A stretch of DNA of 64,000 nt from Limnohabitans sp. Jir72 (GTDB lineage: Bacteria; Pseudomonadota; Gammaproteobacteria; Burkholderiales; Burkholderiaceae_C). A program made the translations under genes and the position numbers. The notes beneath the pieces are model-generated. The model ran no database searches. It saw only the letters and a list, made by a program, of their open reading frames with translations, and had not been told where the DNA came from. Where the stretch lies: positions 302,516 to 366,515 of the forward strand of contig NZ_NESC01000002.1 in NCBI RefSeq assembly GCF_003063575.1, read 5' to 3'. Each line of letters starts with the position of its first letter. The stretch's first letter is position 1. Positions 1-9,972 of this stretch are shown piece by piece.

Positions 1-1052
1 TGGCTTCAACTCGTGTGCAACCCAATGATGTTTTGCTGAACATTACTGGCGCGTCAATTGGTCGTTGCACCGTTGTTCCTGTAGCGTTTGAAGCTGCCAA
101 CGTTAACCAGCATGTCTGCATCATTCGATCCAACACTAACCAGTTAGTGCCGACTTTTTTGAATTTAGTGTTGCAGTCGCCAATGATCCAGAACGAGATT
201 CGCTTTGGTGAGAACGGCTCATCTCGCGAGGGCCTGAACTTCGAGCAAATCGGTGCGTTTGAAATACCACTGCCGCCGATACCTCAACAATTGACTTGTG
301 TTCAACGCGCACAGTCACTGGTAGCGCGAGTGGAGGGCCTCATTCGAGAAAAGCAGGGGCTGGTCAATTTGATGGCAGAAAAGCGTCGTGCCTTCATCGC
401 CAGCGCCGTTACGCGGGGCCTGAACCCAGACGTACCAATGCGCGACTCAGGCATCGATTGGCTCGGTGACATTCCAAAACACTGGGATGTATCTCGTGCG
501 GCTTGGCTCTTCGCTGAACGAGATCAGCGTGGCCGGGCGGACTTACCATTACTCGAAGTCTCTATCCACGGGGGAGTTCGCTTACGCGAATTCTCCACAG
601 ATCGAATTGAGCAAACTGCGGCCGACGCGAATACCTATAAAGTCGCCATTAAAGGTGATATCTGCTTCAACAAGATGCGCATGTGGCAGGGTGCGGTTGG
701 AGCTGTACCACAAGACGGCTTAGTAAGCCCCGACTATGTGGTCGCAAAACCGACGCAATTTTTGGACTCCAACTATTTCGGTCTACTCCTTCAAACACCC
801 GGATGCAGTGCAGAAGCTGGACGGCGCTCGCACGGCATAGTTTGGGATCGGCTTCGTCTGTATTGGGACGAATTTCGAGATATGGCGGTGCCAGTTCCCC
901 CCCTCGAAGAGCAACGCACAATCGTTGAAAAAATCAACAAGGCAACCGCCAATCTTGATGCCTTGAAACAAGCAACAGAGAAGACCATTACGCTTCTAGC
1001 GGAAAGGCGTTTCGCCTTGATCGCAAGGATGGTTGCAGGGGGACAAAAATGA
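1..1052 (+). CDS. hsdS: Type I restriction-modification specificity subunit HsdS (5' partial)
   Basis: DNA-recognition subunit of a type I restriction-modification enzyme; it would bind HsdM and HsdR and set the target sequence. The reading frame is open to the left edge, so the N-terminus and probably most of the first target-recognition domain lie outside the window; the first in-frame GTG (base 15) is not the real start. A central conserved helix follows the first domain (IPLPPIPQQ, then a coiled stretch ending EKRRAFIASAV). A second domain begins at DSGIDWLGDIPKHWDV and closes with the repeat motif VPVPPLEEQRTIVEKI and a second coiled helix. This two-half repeat is typical of HsdS. Its stop overlaps the next start (ATGA). 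hsdM should lie just upstream. Confidence 0.93.
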   Translation, partial: ASTRVQPNDVLLNITGASIGRCTVVPVAFEAANVNQHVCIIRSNTNQLVPTFLNLVLQSPMIQNEIRFGENGSSREGLNFEQIGAFEIPLPPIPQQLTCVQRAQSLVARVEGLIREKQGLVNLMAEKRRAFIASAVTRGLNPDVPMRDSGIDWLGDIPKHWDVSRAAWLFAERDQRGRADLPLLEVSIHGGVRLREFSTDRIEQTAADANTYKVAIKGDICFNKMRMWQGAVGAVPQDGLVSPDYVVAKPTQFLDSNYFGLLLQTPGCSAEAGRRSHGIVWDRLRLYWDEFRDMAVPVPPLEEQRTIVEKINKATANLDALKQATEKTITLLAERRFALIARMVAGGQK

Positions 1053-2395
1053 AAATCGAAAAACTGACACTAACCAACTTCAGAGGCGTTGTTCACCGTT
1101 CTTTGGTATTTCATCCTGGGATCAATTTGATAGTTGGCGTAAATGGAGTTGGCAAGACATCAATTTTGGATGCTCTGCGTGTGATGTTGGCGCATGCACT
1201 TCAGATGTTTGCTAAAACACCTCGCTTCGGAACAGAATTTCAGACCAACGACGTGATGCGCGGGGCTGATGAAATGACGGCAGAGTTAATGTTCTCGTGT
1301 CATGGAGACGGGCCATATACCTATCTCGTCAAGAAAAGTCTACTCACTCACGTCAACAACCCACAAGGCAGCTTGCGCAATCAGACAACGGAAAACCCCG
1401 ACATACGCGAGCTGCGTCGCTCCGACCAGCCTGAGGCCGTTCTTGAATCTGGTCCCAAAGCTTTTAAAGATTTAGATAACCAACCGTTGGGGCTGCACTT
1501 TTCAGTCAGACGTGCTCATCCCTCAGACGAGATCTCTAAAGTTGGACGCTCAACCAATCCAGGCTACTTCAGGGCTTTTTACACCGAACGAGGCCTACGA
1601 ATTAAAGACCTAGTCGAGTGGCTGCGCGTCAAGGAACAAATCGCTCTTGAAGCTCCAAACGGTAACAGCTCAAGGCAAAAGACTTCGGTACTCGAGGCGA
1701 TCACCGCAATGCTGCCGGAGCTATCGAACTGGCGCCTCGAAGGCGGCACCCTTTGGGTAACAAAGCAAGTGTCTCGCCAACGTATTGATACGAATTCTCC
1801 AACGAAAGATCTCCATACGGTCACAGAACCGATGAGTCTTCAAGTTGAAGAGTTGTCAGACGGTGAACGCAGCTTGGTGGTTTTGGGCTTTGACATTGCA
1901 CGCCGACTCGCTCAGCTAAACCCGAAGGACCCGAATCCAACAATCAATGGTCAGGGGGTGGTGTTGATCGATGAAATTGATCTGCACCTTCACCCACAAT
2001 GGCAACGGCGAATTGTTGCAAGCCTCACGACGGCTTTCCCAAATTTGCAGTTCATAGTGACCAGCCACTCACCACAGGTTATTGGTGAGACCCCTGCGGG
2101 TCGTGCAGTGTTGCTTAGCGAGGACGGAGGGTTTGACGTGCTTGACGAATCGCTTGGGCGTGATAGTGGCTGGATTCTGCGCCACGTCATGGACACACCG
2201 GAGAGAAATGAAAGGTTGCAGGCTGGCCTTGATGAAATCGACCGGTTAATGGAAGACGGTGAACTCGAAACTGCAAGGGGCATAGTCACAGCCCTGCGTG
2301 CAGAGTTCGGTGATGACAAGGAACTGATTGGCGCCAATGCAGCGATTGATCGATGGGAGGTTTTGGGTGATGAGATGGATTCAGAAAGGCAATGA
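1049..2395 (+). CDS. AAA-family ATPase, PtuA/OLD-like, nested in the type I RM operon
   Basis: A 448-residue SMC/RecF-style ATPase. Walker A is GVNGVGKTS at residues 30-38, the ABC-like signature LSDGERS is at about 269-275, and Walker B VVLIDEIDLHLHP is at about 304-316, followed by the H-loop motif VTSHSP. The start ATG sits in an ATGA overlap with hsdS, and the 3' end overlaps the next gene by 26 bases, so translation is probably coupled. ATPases of this type paired with a TIGR02646-like HNH protein form the Septu antiphage module (PtuA with PtuB) and the effector pair of some retrons. The Septu assignment is inference from the pair and its order. It could instead be an accessory factor of the restriction enzyme. 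Confidence 0.8.
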   Translation: MKIEKLTLTNFRGVVHRSLVFHPGINLIVGVNGVGKTSILDALRVMLAHALQMFAKTPRFGTEFQTNDVMRGADEMTAELMFSCHGDGPYTYLVKKSLLTHVNNPQGSLRNQTTENPDIRELRRSDQPEAVLESGPKAFKDLDNQPLGLHFSVRRAHPSDEISKVGRSTNPGYFRAFYTERGLRIKDLVEWLRVKEQIALEAPNGNSSRQKTSVLEAITAMLPELSNWRLEGGTLWVTKQVSRQRIDTNSPTKDLHTVTEPMSLQVEELSDGERSLVVLGFDIARRLAQLNPKDPNPTINGQGVVLIDEIDLHLHPQWQRRIVASLTTAFPNLQFIVTSHSPQVIGETPAGRAVLLSEDGGFDVLDESLGRDSGWILRHVMDTPERNERLQAGLDEIDRLMEDGELETARGIVTALRAEFGDDKELIGANAAIDRWEVLGDEMDSERQ

Positions 2396-3089
2396 ATGCG
2401 CGGCACTGACACAATGGCGCACAGCAAATGCGGCGGTGCCGCAGAACCTGGAGTACGGCAACGGAGGATTTCCGAACGAAGAGGTAGTCGCAGCCCTGCT
2501 CATAGAGCAAGGCTATCTATGCGCATACACACTCAAGCTCATATGTGAAGCCTCGGCTCACATCGAACACGTGAGGCCACAGACACTGTGCCGAAAAGAA
2601 GACGACGCACGTGAGGCTGCCCAGCAGGAGCGCAAACGCCTTGATGTTGCATGGGAAAACATGGTTGCCTGCTTTCCCTCGCCCGGCGCGCCTCGACCCG
2701 AGTACGGGGCTGTCAAGAAGGAAGACTGGTGGCCAGCCGACGACCTGAACGGATTTGTGTCACCGTTGGTGGAAGGATGTGAGGCCAGATTTCGCTTTGA
2801 GTTGAGCGGTGAAATCAAGGTTGAGAACGAAGCTGACGCAGCGGGCAAAAATACCATCGAGAAGATTGGACTGAACAATGCTCGATTGCAAGAGCTTCGG
2901 CGCCAAGCCTTCATCGAGATGGGGCTTCACCCAAAGTCAAAACGACCACTCTCGTCCCCAGCAAAGGTCAATCAACTGCTTGCAGCATGGAGGTATCGCA
3001 ATGCAGAACAGAAATTCAAAGAGTTCTGCATCCCGCTTCGTCAGATTGCGCTAAGGCACTTGGCGAAGCTGGAAGGCCGAGTCAATTAG
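2370..3089 (+). CDS. HNH endonuclease, PtuB/TIGR02646-like
   Basis: A 239-residue putative nuclease. The ATG is chosen because GGGAGG lies 9 bases upstream and because the N-terminus MRWIQKGNECAALTQWR matches the usual opening of this family (R-x-I-x-KG-x-E-x-x-x-LT). An upstream in-frame TTG (base 2328) is also possible. The zinc/HNH signature is C51-A-Y-T followed by H64-I-E-H67 and P70-Q, with a later ENMVAC segment supplying the central Asn. Family knowledge: TIGR02646-type HNH proteins are the nuclease half of Septu and of retron effectors. It overlaps the ATPase gene by 26 bases and ends 8 bases before hsdR, so it belongs to the same transcription unit. Confidence 0.8.
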   Translation: MRWIQKGNECAALTQWRTANAAVPQNLEYGNGGFPNEEVVAALLIEQGYLCAYTLKLICEASAHIEHVRPQTLCRKEDDAREAAQQERKRLDVAWENMVACFPSPGAPRPEYGAVKKEDWWPADDLNGFVSPLVEGCEARFRFELSGEIKVENEADAAGKNTIEKIGLNNARLQELRRQAFIEMGLHPKSKRPLSSPAKVNQLLAAWRYRNAEQKFKEFCIPLRQIALRHLAKLEGRVN

Positions 3090-3097
3090 GGGACAAC

Positions 3098-6000
3098 ATG
3101 AACAAGCGACATGACGAAGAATCCTTTGAATCCACCATCGAAGCCACGCTACTCGCCAACGGACACCAACCCTTGGACAAGTCATCCTACGACCTGTCCA
3201 ACAACTTCTTCCCACAAGAAGCTCTCGCCTTCATTCGCGCTACCCAGCCCAAAGAATGGGCGCGTTTGGAGTCTTTAAACGGGGCCCAAACCGAAGCCCA
3301 GATTCTCAAAGACCTCACGCATTGGTTAGACCACCACGGTACGCTGGCTGTGTTGCGCAATGGTTTTAAGTGCCATGGCCGGACACTGCGCGTGGCGTTC
3401 TTCAAGCCCGCGCATGGCATGAACCCCGAGCTGGCTGCGCAGTACGCAGCCAACCGCATGGGCATCACGCGCCAGCTGCGTTACAGCCAACGCAACACCA
3501 ATGAGTTGGATTTGGTTTTATCGGTCAACGGCATTCCTGTCGTCACCGCTGAGCTGAAAAACGCCATGACAGGGCAGACGGTGCGCCACGCCATTGCGCA
3601 GTATCAGCAAGACCGCGATCACCGCGAGCCGCTGTTTGAGTTCAAGCGCCGGGCGCTCGTGCACTTTGCGGTAGACACCGAAGAGGTGTTCATGACCACG
3701 CGGCTGGCGGGCAGCGCCACGCACTTCTTGCCTTTCAACCAAGGACATGATGGCGGTGCAGGCAACCCGCCCGACCCGCAAGGCCGCGCTTACCGCACGG
3801 CTTACCTATGGGAAGAGGTTTGGCAGCGCGATAGCTTGCTGGACATCCTCGCCCGCTTTATGCATTTGCAAGAGGAAGAGCGTCGCACAGAAGAGGGCCG
3901 CAAGATTCGCAAAGAAACCATGATCTTCCCGCGCTACCACCAGCTGCAAGCGGTGCGTGCGCTGGAGGCCGCAGCCAAGCAAGAAGGCCCAGGCCATAAC
4001 TACTTGGTCGAGCATTCGGCTGGCAGTGGCAAGAGCAACACCATCGGTTGGCTGGCGCATCGCTTGGCGTCGCTGCACGACACAGCAGACGCCAAGGTGT
4101 TTGACTCGGTGATTGTCATCACCGACCGACGCGTGCTGGACAAGCAGCTGCAAGACACGATTTACCAGTTTGAGCACCGCCAAGGCGTGGTGCAAAAAAT
4201 TGACGAGGACTCACGCCAGCTGGCCGAGGCGCTGACAACAGGCGTGCCCATCATCATTTCCACGCTGCAAAAGTTTCCCTTCGTCACGCGTCAGTTACTC
4301 AAGATGGCCGAAGAGCGGGGTGAAGGTGGCGAAGGTGTGCTGCCCACACGGCGCTGTGCCGTCATCATTGACGAGGCGCACAGTTCGCAATCGGGTGAAA
4401 CAGCCACGGACCTGAAAGAGGTGCTGGGCGGCGACGTGCTGCGCCAGGAGGCTGCGCGCTACGCCGTAGAAGAAGGTGCCAAAGACCTAGACGAGCTGTA
4501 CCGCAGCATGGCCAAGCGCGGGCGGCAGGCCAACATCAGCTTTTATGCGTTCACTGCCACCCCCAAGCACAAGACGCTGGCGGTGTTTGGGCGCGGTGCC
4601 GATGGCACAGACAACGGCACGGGGCACGCGTTTCACCGCTACACCATGAGGCAGGCCATTGAAGAGGGCTTCATCATGGATGTGCTGGCCCACTACACCA
4701 CCTACGCCACTTATTACAAACTGGTGAACGCCAGCGATGCCGATCCCAACGTGGAGCGCAAACAAGCGGCCAAGGCGCTGGCGCGCTTCATGCGGCTGCA
4801 CCCGTACAACATTGCACAAAAAACCGAGGTGATGGTGGAGCACTTCAATGCGGTGACTCATCACAAACTGGGCGGCAAAGCCAAAGCGATGGTGGTGACA
4901 GGTTCACGCCTGGAGGCTGTGCGGTACAAGCTGGCGTTTGATGCCTACATCCGAGAAAAGGGTTACGGCTGGATCAAAACACTGGTGGCATTTTCAGGGC
5001 AAGTGCAAGACGAGCTGGTGCCCGACAAGCTGTACACCGAGTTCGCCATGAACGGTGGCATGAAGGAAACCGAATTGCCCGAAGCGTTTGGCGGACCAGA
5101 TTACCAGGTGTTGCTGGTGGCAGAGAAGTACCAGACAGGCTTTGACCAGCCGCTGCTCCACACCATGTATGTGGACAAACGCTTGGCAGGCATTCAGGCG
5201 GTACAGACACTGTCGCGCCTGAATCGCATGCACCCTTTGAAAGAAGACACCTTCGTGTTGGATTTTGTGAATGACCGGGACGAAATTCGCCAAGCGTTTA
5301 AGGACTACTTCGACGGCGCAGAAATGGGCGAAGAGGCTGACCCGAATCAGATGTACGCCATCAAGGCAGAACTTGACGCAAGCGGCATTTACACACACGA
5401 CGAGGTTGAGCGTTTTATTGCGGTGTACTTCAAACCTAGACAGAGACAGAGCCCCGCAGACCACCAAGCCATGAATGCGGCGCTGGACACGGCTGTTGAT
5501 CGTTTCCGTGATCTGCAGCGAACCGAAGAAGAGGCGGCTGAGCTTTGGCGTGGCAAGCTGCAGGCCTTTCGAAATCTGTACGCGTTTTTGTCGCAAGTCA
5601 TACCGTATCAAGACTCTGATTTGGAACGGCTCTACACCTTCTTGCGCTTCCTCTCGACCAAGCTGCCTCGCCGCGAGAGTGGCCCACGCTACGACTTTGA
5701 CGATGAAGTGAGGCTGGAGTACTACCGTCTGCAAAAAATCAGTGAGGGCTCTATCAGCCTGCGTGATGGCAAAGGCAACCCGCTGGATGGCCCACGCGAT
5801 GTAGGTTCAGGTTTGCAGCGCGACGAAGAAACGCCTTTGTCGCGTTTGATCGACTCACTGAATGATCGATTTGGAACAGACTTCACCGACGCAGATCAGT
5901 TGTTTTTTGACCAGATCATTGAAGCGGCTGTTGGCGATGCGTCTCTGTGCGAAGCGGCTGCAGCCAATCCAGAAGAAAAGTTTTCACTGCTGTTTTCAAG

Positions 6001-6160
6001 CCTGCTGCAAACCTTGTTCATTGAGCGCATGGAACAGAACGAAGACATCTTCGCTCGATTTATGAACGAGAAGAGCTTTCAGCACTTGGTCACGGATTGG
6101 ATCTCGAAAGAGGTGTATTTACGGTTTCGGTCTGGGCGGAAGGCTATGGACGAAGTGTGA
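3098..6160 (+). CDS. hsdR: Type I restriction enzyme endonuclease/translocase subunit HsdR
   Basis: ATP-dependent DNA translocase and nuclease of the type I enzyme, 1,020 residues, full length for the family. The start MNKRHDEESFESTIEATL follows TAGGGGAC and matches the conserved HsdR N-terminus; an in-frame upstream ATG would put the start inside the HNH gene and is rejected. The N-terminal PD-(D/E)xK nuclease shows D138 then E152-L-K154. The helicase core shows Walker A SAGSGKS at 307-313 and a DEAH box IIDEAH ending near 428. The C-terminus (IERMEQNEDIFARFMNEK) is the conserved end of this HsdR class, so the gene looks intact. It is the last gene of the operon with hsdS and the Septu-like pair. 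Confidence 0.95.
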   Translation: MNKRHDEESFESTIEATLLANGHQPLDKSSYDLSNNFFPQEALAFIRATQPKEWARLESLNGAQTEAQILKDLTHWLDHHGTLAVLRNGFKCHGRTLRVAFFKPAHGMNPELAAQYAANRMGITRQLRYSQRNTNELDLVLSVNGIPVVTAELKNAMTGQTVRHAIAQYQQDRDHREPLFEFKRRALVHFAVDTEEVFMTTRLAGSATHFLPFNQGHDGGAGNPPDPQGRAYRTAYLWEEVWQRDSLLDILARFMHLQEEERRTEEGRKIRKETMIFPRYHQLQAVRALEAAAKQEGPGHNYLVEHSAGSGKSNTIGWLAHRLASLHDTADAKVFDSVIVITDRRVLDKQLQDTIYQFEHRQGVVQKIDEDSRQLAEALTTGVPIIISTLQKFPFVTRQLLKMAEERGEGGEGVLPTRRCAVIIDEAHSSQSGETATDLKEVLGGDVLRQEAARYAVEEGAKDLDELYRSMAKRGRQANISFYAFTATPKHKTLAVFGRGADGTDNGTGHAFHRYTMRQAIEEGFIMDVLAHYTTYATYYKLVNASDADPNVERKQAAKALARFMRLHPYNIAQKTEVMVEHFNAVTHHKLGGKAKAMVVTGSRLEAVRYKLAFDAYIREKGYGWIKTLVAFSGQVQDELVPDKLYTEFAMNGGMKETELPEAFGGPDYQVLLVAEKYQTGFDQPLLHTMYVDKRLAGIQAVQTLSRLNRMHPLKEDTFVLDFVNDRDEIRQAFKDYFDGAEMGEEADPNQMYAIKAELDASGIYTHDEVERFIAVYFKPRQRQSPADHQAMNAALDTAVDRFRDLQRTEEEAAELWRGKLQAFRNLYAFLSQVIPYQDSDLERLYTFLRFLSTKLPRRESGPRYDFDDEVRLEYYRLQKISEGSISLRDGKGNPLDGPRDVGSGLQRDEETPLSRLIDSLNDRFGTDFTDADQLFFDQIIEAAVGDASLCEAAAANPEEKFSLLFSSLLQTLFIERMEQNEDIFARFMNEKSFQHLVTDWISKEVYLRFRSGRKAMDEV

Positions 6161-6178
6161 AGGGCATGATGATGTTGT

Positions 6179-6390
6179 GTGTTGCTGGTGCGGACCAGTT
6201 ATGTCAGCCCCGGATTGCTGACGGGCGTGCTGGCGGTCATCGCGCCGCTCGACCGCTGGACCAAAAAAGAGCAGGCCCAAGCCGAGGTGGAAAACTTCAT
6301 CCTGGACCAGGCCAACCTGTCATTGCCCGAGTCGCACTACACGCCACAAGACAAAGCAGACGTAGCGTATTGATTTATCGACACATTTAA
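6179..6390 (+). pseudogene. Broken fragment, possibly the C-terminal end of a second HsdR-type protein
   Basis: A short frame beginning just after hsdR encodes about 64 residues including VIAPLDRWTKKEQAQAEVE and PESHYTPQDKADVAY, then stops. Reading on in the +1 frame gives VLIYRHI before another stop, which would continue a sensible protein end (VAY-LIYRHI), so a one-base shift is likely. The segment resembles the C-terminal tail of a different HsdR class from memory only. It has no own domain or clear ribosome site. I read it as debris of an earlier restriction locus; a small unknown gene cannot be excluded. Confidence 0.35.
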
Positions 6391-6446
6391 CAGCAGCGCT
6401 TGCATCAAAGCCTTTGAAGCAAGTCAGCATATAAAGGCGCAAGAGC

Positions 6447-7277
6447 TCATGCAAGCGTTTGGGATTTTGCTTCCACAAACGCCAACACCACCTCCAGCAG
6501 CTTGCGCACATGCGGCTGCACACCCGCCGCCACCTCGGGCAGGTAGTCAAACGGCCAGCTTTCTTGCATGTAGCTGCACTGGGTCATTTCCAGCTGCACC
6601 GCGTGGATGCCTTGCGCCGGGTTGCCGTATTGGCGGGTGATGTGGCCGCCCTTGAAGCGGCCGTTCAAAACAGCGGTGTAACCGGTGGCTTGCTTGCCAA
6701 TGGCCAGCAGCTGTTCTGCCAGCGCTGGGCTGCAGCTGGCCCCGTTGGCGGTGCCCAGGTTCAGGTCGGGCAAGCGGCCTTCAAAAAAACGCGGCAGCAC
6801 CGAGCGGATCGAGTGCGCGTCCCACAAGGCGGCCACGCCGTGCTGGGCCTGAATGCGGGTCAGCTCTTGCGCCAACTGCGTGTGGTACGGCTGCCAAATG
6901 GTTGCGCGGCGCTCGGCGATTTCCGCCTCGCTCGGCACATCGGCCGGGTCGCGATACAGCGGCTGGTCGTCGAACAAGTCCACCGGGCACAGGCCGGTCA
7001 CACTTTGCCCGGGGTACAGGCTGGCCCCGTCCGGCGGGCGGTTCAGGTCGATGACAAAGCGCGAATGCGTGGCCACCAGCACAGAGGCACCCAACTCATC
7101 AGCGAAGTCGTACAGGCGCTCCAGATGCCAGTCGGTGTCGGGCACGAGCCGGGCTTCGTCGGTGAGGCGTGCGGCCAGCGCAGGCGGCACATGTGTGCCC
7201 GCATGCGGCATCGAGATCAGCAAAGGGCGTGTGCCTTGGCGAAAGCGGAAAGCAGGCTCGCTGGTTTGAAAAGTCAT
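6447..7277 (-). CDS. hutG: N-formylglutamate deformylase HutG
   Basis: Hydrolyses N-formylglutamate to glutamate and formate, the last step of the five-step histidine route. It encodes 276 residues; start [12 protein letters not shown] is chosen because it overlaps the hutF stop by ATGA. An N-terminal LLISMPHAGTHVP segment carries the metal-binding His expected for the FGase family, followed by DTDWHLERLYDFADELGAS and VIDLNRPPD. It is the last gene of a leftward operon that also holds hutF, hutI, hutD, hutU and hutC. Presence of both HutF and HutG shows the formylglutamate branch rather than the formiminoglutamase branch. Confidence 0.93.
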   Translation of the reverse strand: MTFQTSEPAFRFRQGTRPLLISMPHAGTHVPPALAARLTDEARLVPDTDWHLERLYDFADELGASVLVATHSRFVIDLNRPPDGASLYPGQSVTGLCPVDLFDDQPLYRDPADVPSEAEIAERRATIWQPYHTQLAQELTRIQAQHGVAALWDAHSIRSVLPRFFEGRLPDLNLGTANGASCSPALAEQLLAIGKQATGYTAVLNGRFKGGHITRQYGNPAQGIHAVQLEMTQCSYMQESWPFDYLPEVAAGVQPHVRKLLEVVLAFVEAKSQTLA

Positions 7278-8668
7278 GGGGTGTTCTTCAGCAATTGTTG
7301 ACGTGCGGTGACCAAGCCACTCAAGGCCGTGTCGTGCAAAACATGGCGGCCCGATTGCACCTGCACACGGCCCGCCACCCACACCTGCTGCAGGGCCGAT
7401 TGGCGATGGCTGGCAAACACATGGGCCGACAGCATGGCCTCAGGCGTGGGCAGGTCGCACAGCAGTGGGTGCTGTGCATCCAGCACCACCATGTCGGCCT
7501 GCTGACCCACAGCCAAGCCGGCTACTGGCCGCGCACTGGCTTGAGCGCCACCGACCACCGCTTGCAAGGTCATGGATGTGGCCACCGAAGGCTGCGCGGC
7601 ACTGGCCAGCACATTGCGCTGGCGCGTGGCCAGGCGCTGGCTGTATTCGAGTTGCATCAGCTCTTCGGCAGCGTTGACGCAGGCGTGGCTGTCAGAGCCC
7701 ACGCCCCAACGACCGCTGGCTTGCAACCAAGTGGGGGCATCAAAAATGCCATCGCCCAAATTGGCCTCGGTGCTGGGGCACAGGCCCGCCACCGCGCCCG
7801 TGCGGGCGGCGCGGGTGCTTTCCTCGGCGCTCATGTGGGTGGCGTGCACCAAGCACCAACGCGCATCGACCGGGGCGTGCTCAAGCAGCCACTGCACCGG
7901 ACGCTGCCCGCTCCAGGCCAGGCAGGCATCGACCTCGGCGGTTTGCTCGGCAATGTGGATGTGCACCGGGGCTGTGGCGTCCAAGGCTTGCAAACCGGCC
8001 AGCGCTTCGCGCAAGCTGTCGGGGGGCACGGCGCGCAAAGAGTGCGGCGCCAGCCCCAGGCGTGCACCTTGCACCTCGCACAAGGGTTTGAGCTTTTGCA
8101 GCAAGGCCAGCATGTTGTCGGTGGAGCGGATGAAGCGCCGCTGGCCAATACTGGGCGGCGTGCTGCCAAAGCCACTGGTCTGGTACAGCACGGGCAACAA
8201 AGTCAGGCCCATGCCAGAGCGTGCAGCGGCTCGCAACAGGCAAATCGACATAGCGGCGTCATCGGCATAAGGACGGCCATCGCTGTCGTGGTGCACGTAA
8301 TGGAATTCGCACACGCTGGTGTAACCGGCCTCCAGCATCTCGACATACAGACCCGTGGCAATGGCTTCGAGTTGTTCGGGCGTGATGGCCGCTGCAAAGC
8401 GGTACATCAGGCTGCGCCAGCTCCAGAAGCTGTCTTGGATGGCTCCCCGGTATTCGGTCAAACCGCCAAACGCTCTTTGGAATGCGTGCGAATGCAAATT
8501 GGGCATGCCGGGCACCACGGGGCCAGTGGCGCGTGCCGTACCTTCAGGGCAATTGGCCTGCGCATTCACACCCGTGATCAAGCCTTGGTCGTTCCACGAC
8601 AACAGCACATCACGCGCCCAACCACTGGGCAACAAGGCGTGATCGGTAAACAGGCTGCGCTCGTTCAT
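7274..8668 (-). CDS. hutF: Formimidoylglutamate deiminase HutF
   Basis: Deiminates N-formimino-L-glutamate to N-formylglutamate plus ammonia in the cytoplasm. It encodes 464 residues of the amidohydrolase superfamily: the metal site HSHAFQRAF follows VPGMPNL near the N-terminus, and HIAEQ and GSDSHACVN supply later metal-binding residues. The start [13 protein letters not shown] overlaps the hutI stop by four bases; a longer upstream frame runs into hutI and is rejected. It is coupled on both sides (hutI upstream, hutG downstream) by ATGA overlaps, so the three enzymes are probably made together. Confidence 0.93.
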   Translation of the reverse strand: MNERSLFTDHALLPSGWARDVLLSWNDQGLITGVNAQANCPEGTARATGPVVPGMPNLHSHAFQRAFGGLTEYRGAIQDSFWSWRSLMYRFAAAITPEQLEAIATGLYVEMLEAGYTSVCEFHYVHHDSDGRPYADDAAMSICLLRAAARSGMGLTLLPVLYQTSGFGSTPPSIGQRRFIRSTDNMLALLQKLKPLCEVQGARLGLAPHSLRAVPPDSLREALAGLQALDATAPVHIHIAEQTAEVDACLAWSGQRPVQWLLEHAPVDARWCLVHATHMSAEESTRAARTGAVAGLCPSTEANLGDGIFDAPTWLQASGRWGVGSDSHACVNAAEELMQLEYSQRLATRQRNVLASAAQPSVATSMTLQAVVGGAQASARPVAGLAVGQQADMVVLDAQHPLLCDLPTPEAMLSAHVFASHRQSALQQVWVAGRVQVQSGRHVLHDTALSGLVTARQQLLKNTP

Positions 8669-9939
8669 GCTGCGCTCCGCTTCACGCGCAAGCCGTCGAC
8701 TGCCAAACGGCCTTGGCGCACCACGCTGCAGGTCGGGCGCTGGCCCAGCCAATAGGCCAGTTCTGCCACATCGCCCAAAGGCCAGAGCACGAAATTGGCG
8801 GGGCACCCGACCGCGATGCGCCCGTGCGTGGCTTGCAAGCCCAGTGCCTGCGCGGCATGGCGTGTCACGCCCGCCAGCGCTTCAGGCACCGTCAAACGAA
8901 ACAAGGTGCAGGCCATGTTGACCATCAACAACAAACTCAAAACAGGCGACGTGCCCGGGTTGTGGTCGGTGGACACGGCCATGGGCACGCCAGCAGCACG
9001 CAGTTCAGCAATGGGCGGCATGTGGGTGTCGCGCAGGGTGAAGTAAGCGCCCGGCAAGAGCACGGCCACCGTGCCGGCTTGCCGCATGGCGGCGATGCCT
9101 TCGGCGCTCAGGTGTTCGATGTGGTCGCACGACAGAGCGCCGAAACGCGCCGCCAGCGCCGAGCCGCCCATGTCCGACAGCTGTTCGGCATGCAGCTTGA
9201 CCGGCAAGCCCAGCGCTTGCGCGGCCTGGAACACCTGCTCGGTCTGCGCCAGCGTGAAGCCAATCGTTTCGCAAAACACATCCACTGCATCCACCAGGCC
9301 TTCGGCGGCGAGCGTGGGCATCATCTCTTCACACACCAGCTGGATGTAGTCGTCGCTGCGCCCGGCGTATTCGGCCGGCAGCGCATGCGCACCCAAAAAC
9401 GTGGTGCGCACCGTGACGCCAAACACCTCGCCCAGACGCCGGGCCACACGCAGTTGTTTGCGTTCGTGCTCCAGACTCAGGCCATAGCCGGATTTGATCT
9501 CGATGGCGCAAACGCCTTCGGCCAGCAAAGCCTGCAAACGGGGCACGGCCGCGTCGAACAAGGTGTCTTCGCTCGCCTCGCGTGTGGCCTTGACGCTCGA
9601 CACAATGCCGCCCCCGGCACGCGCCACCTCTTCGTAGCTGGCTCCGGCCAAGCGCATGGCGAATTCGTTGGCACGCTGCCCGCCGTACACCAGGTGCGTG
9701 TGGCAGTCGACCAGACCGGGCGTGACCAAGGCGCCCTGGCCGTCGTGTTGTGGCAGTGGCCGATAAGAGGCTGGCAAATCGGCGTGGGCACCCACCCAGG
9801 CGATGGCCCCTTGCACGACCACGATGGCCGCATCAGGCACGGCTGAAGCGCCAGCACCCAAGGCCTCGGGGGCCAGGTGCAAGTGATGCCAGACGCCGTC
9901 GGCACTGGGCCATGAATCAGGGGGCATTGAAGCGTTCAT
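8665..9939 (-). CDS. hutI: Imidazolonepropionase HutI
   Basis: Hydrolyses 4-imidazolone-5-propionate to formimidoylglutamate. It encodes 424 residues, slightly longer than the usual 400-410. The zinc site [11 protein letters not shown] follows [33 protein letters not shown] and [11 protein letters not shown] give the remaining family motifs in order. It is the third enzyme of the hut operon, with its start about 33 bases from the hutD stop and its own stop overlapping hutF. Confidence 0.95.
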   Translation of the reverse strand: MNASMPPDSWPSADGVWHHLHLAPEALGAGASAVPDAAIVVVQGAIAWVGAHADLPASYRPLPQHDGQGALVTPGLVDCHTHLVYGGQRANEFAMRLAGASYEEVARAGGGIVSSVKATREASEDTLFDAAVPRLQALLAEGVCAIEIKSGYGLSLEHERKQLRVARRLGEVFGVTVRTTFLGAHALPAEYAGRSDDYIQLVCEEMMPTLAAEGLVDAVDVFCETIGFTLAQTEQVFQAAQALGLPVKLHAEQLSDMGGSALAARFGALSCDHIEHLSAEGIAAMRQAGTVAVLLPGAYFTLRDTHMPPIAELRAAGVPMAVSTDHNPGTSPVLSLLLMVNMACTLFRLTVPEALAGVTRHAAQALGLQATHGRIAVGCPANFVLWPLGDVAELAYWLGQRPTCSVVRQGRLAVDGLRVKRSAA

Positions 9940-9972
9940 GTTCAGTGAAAAAGAAGTGCAAATGCGAAATAT

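Noticed and set aside
2987..3097. Upstream extension of hsdR within the HNH gene
   Set aside because: The conserved HsdR N-terminus and a ribosome site begin at 3098; the extension shows no family similarity.
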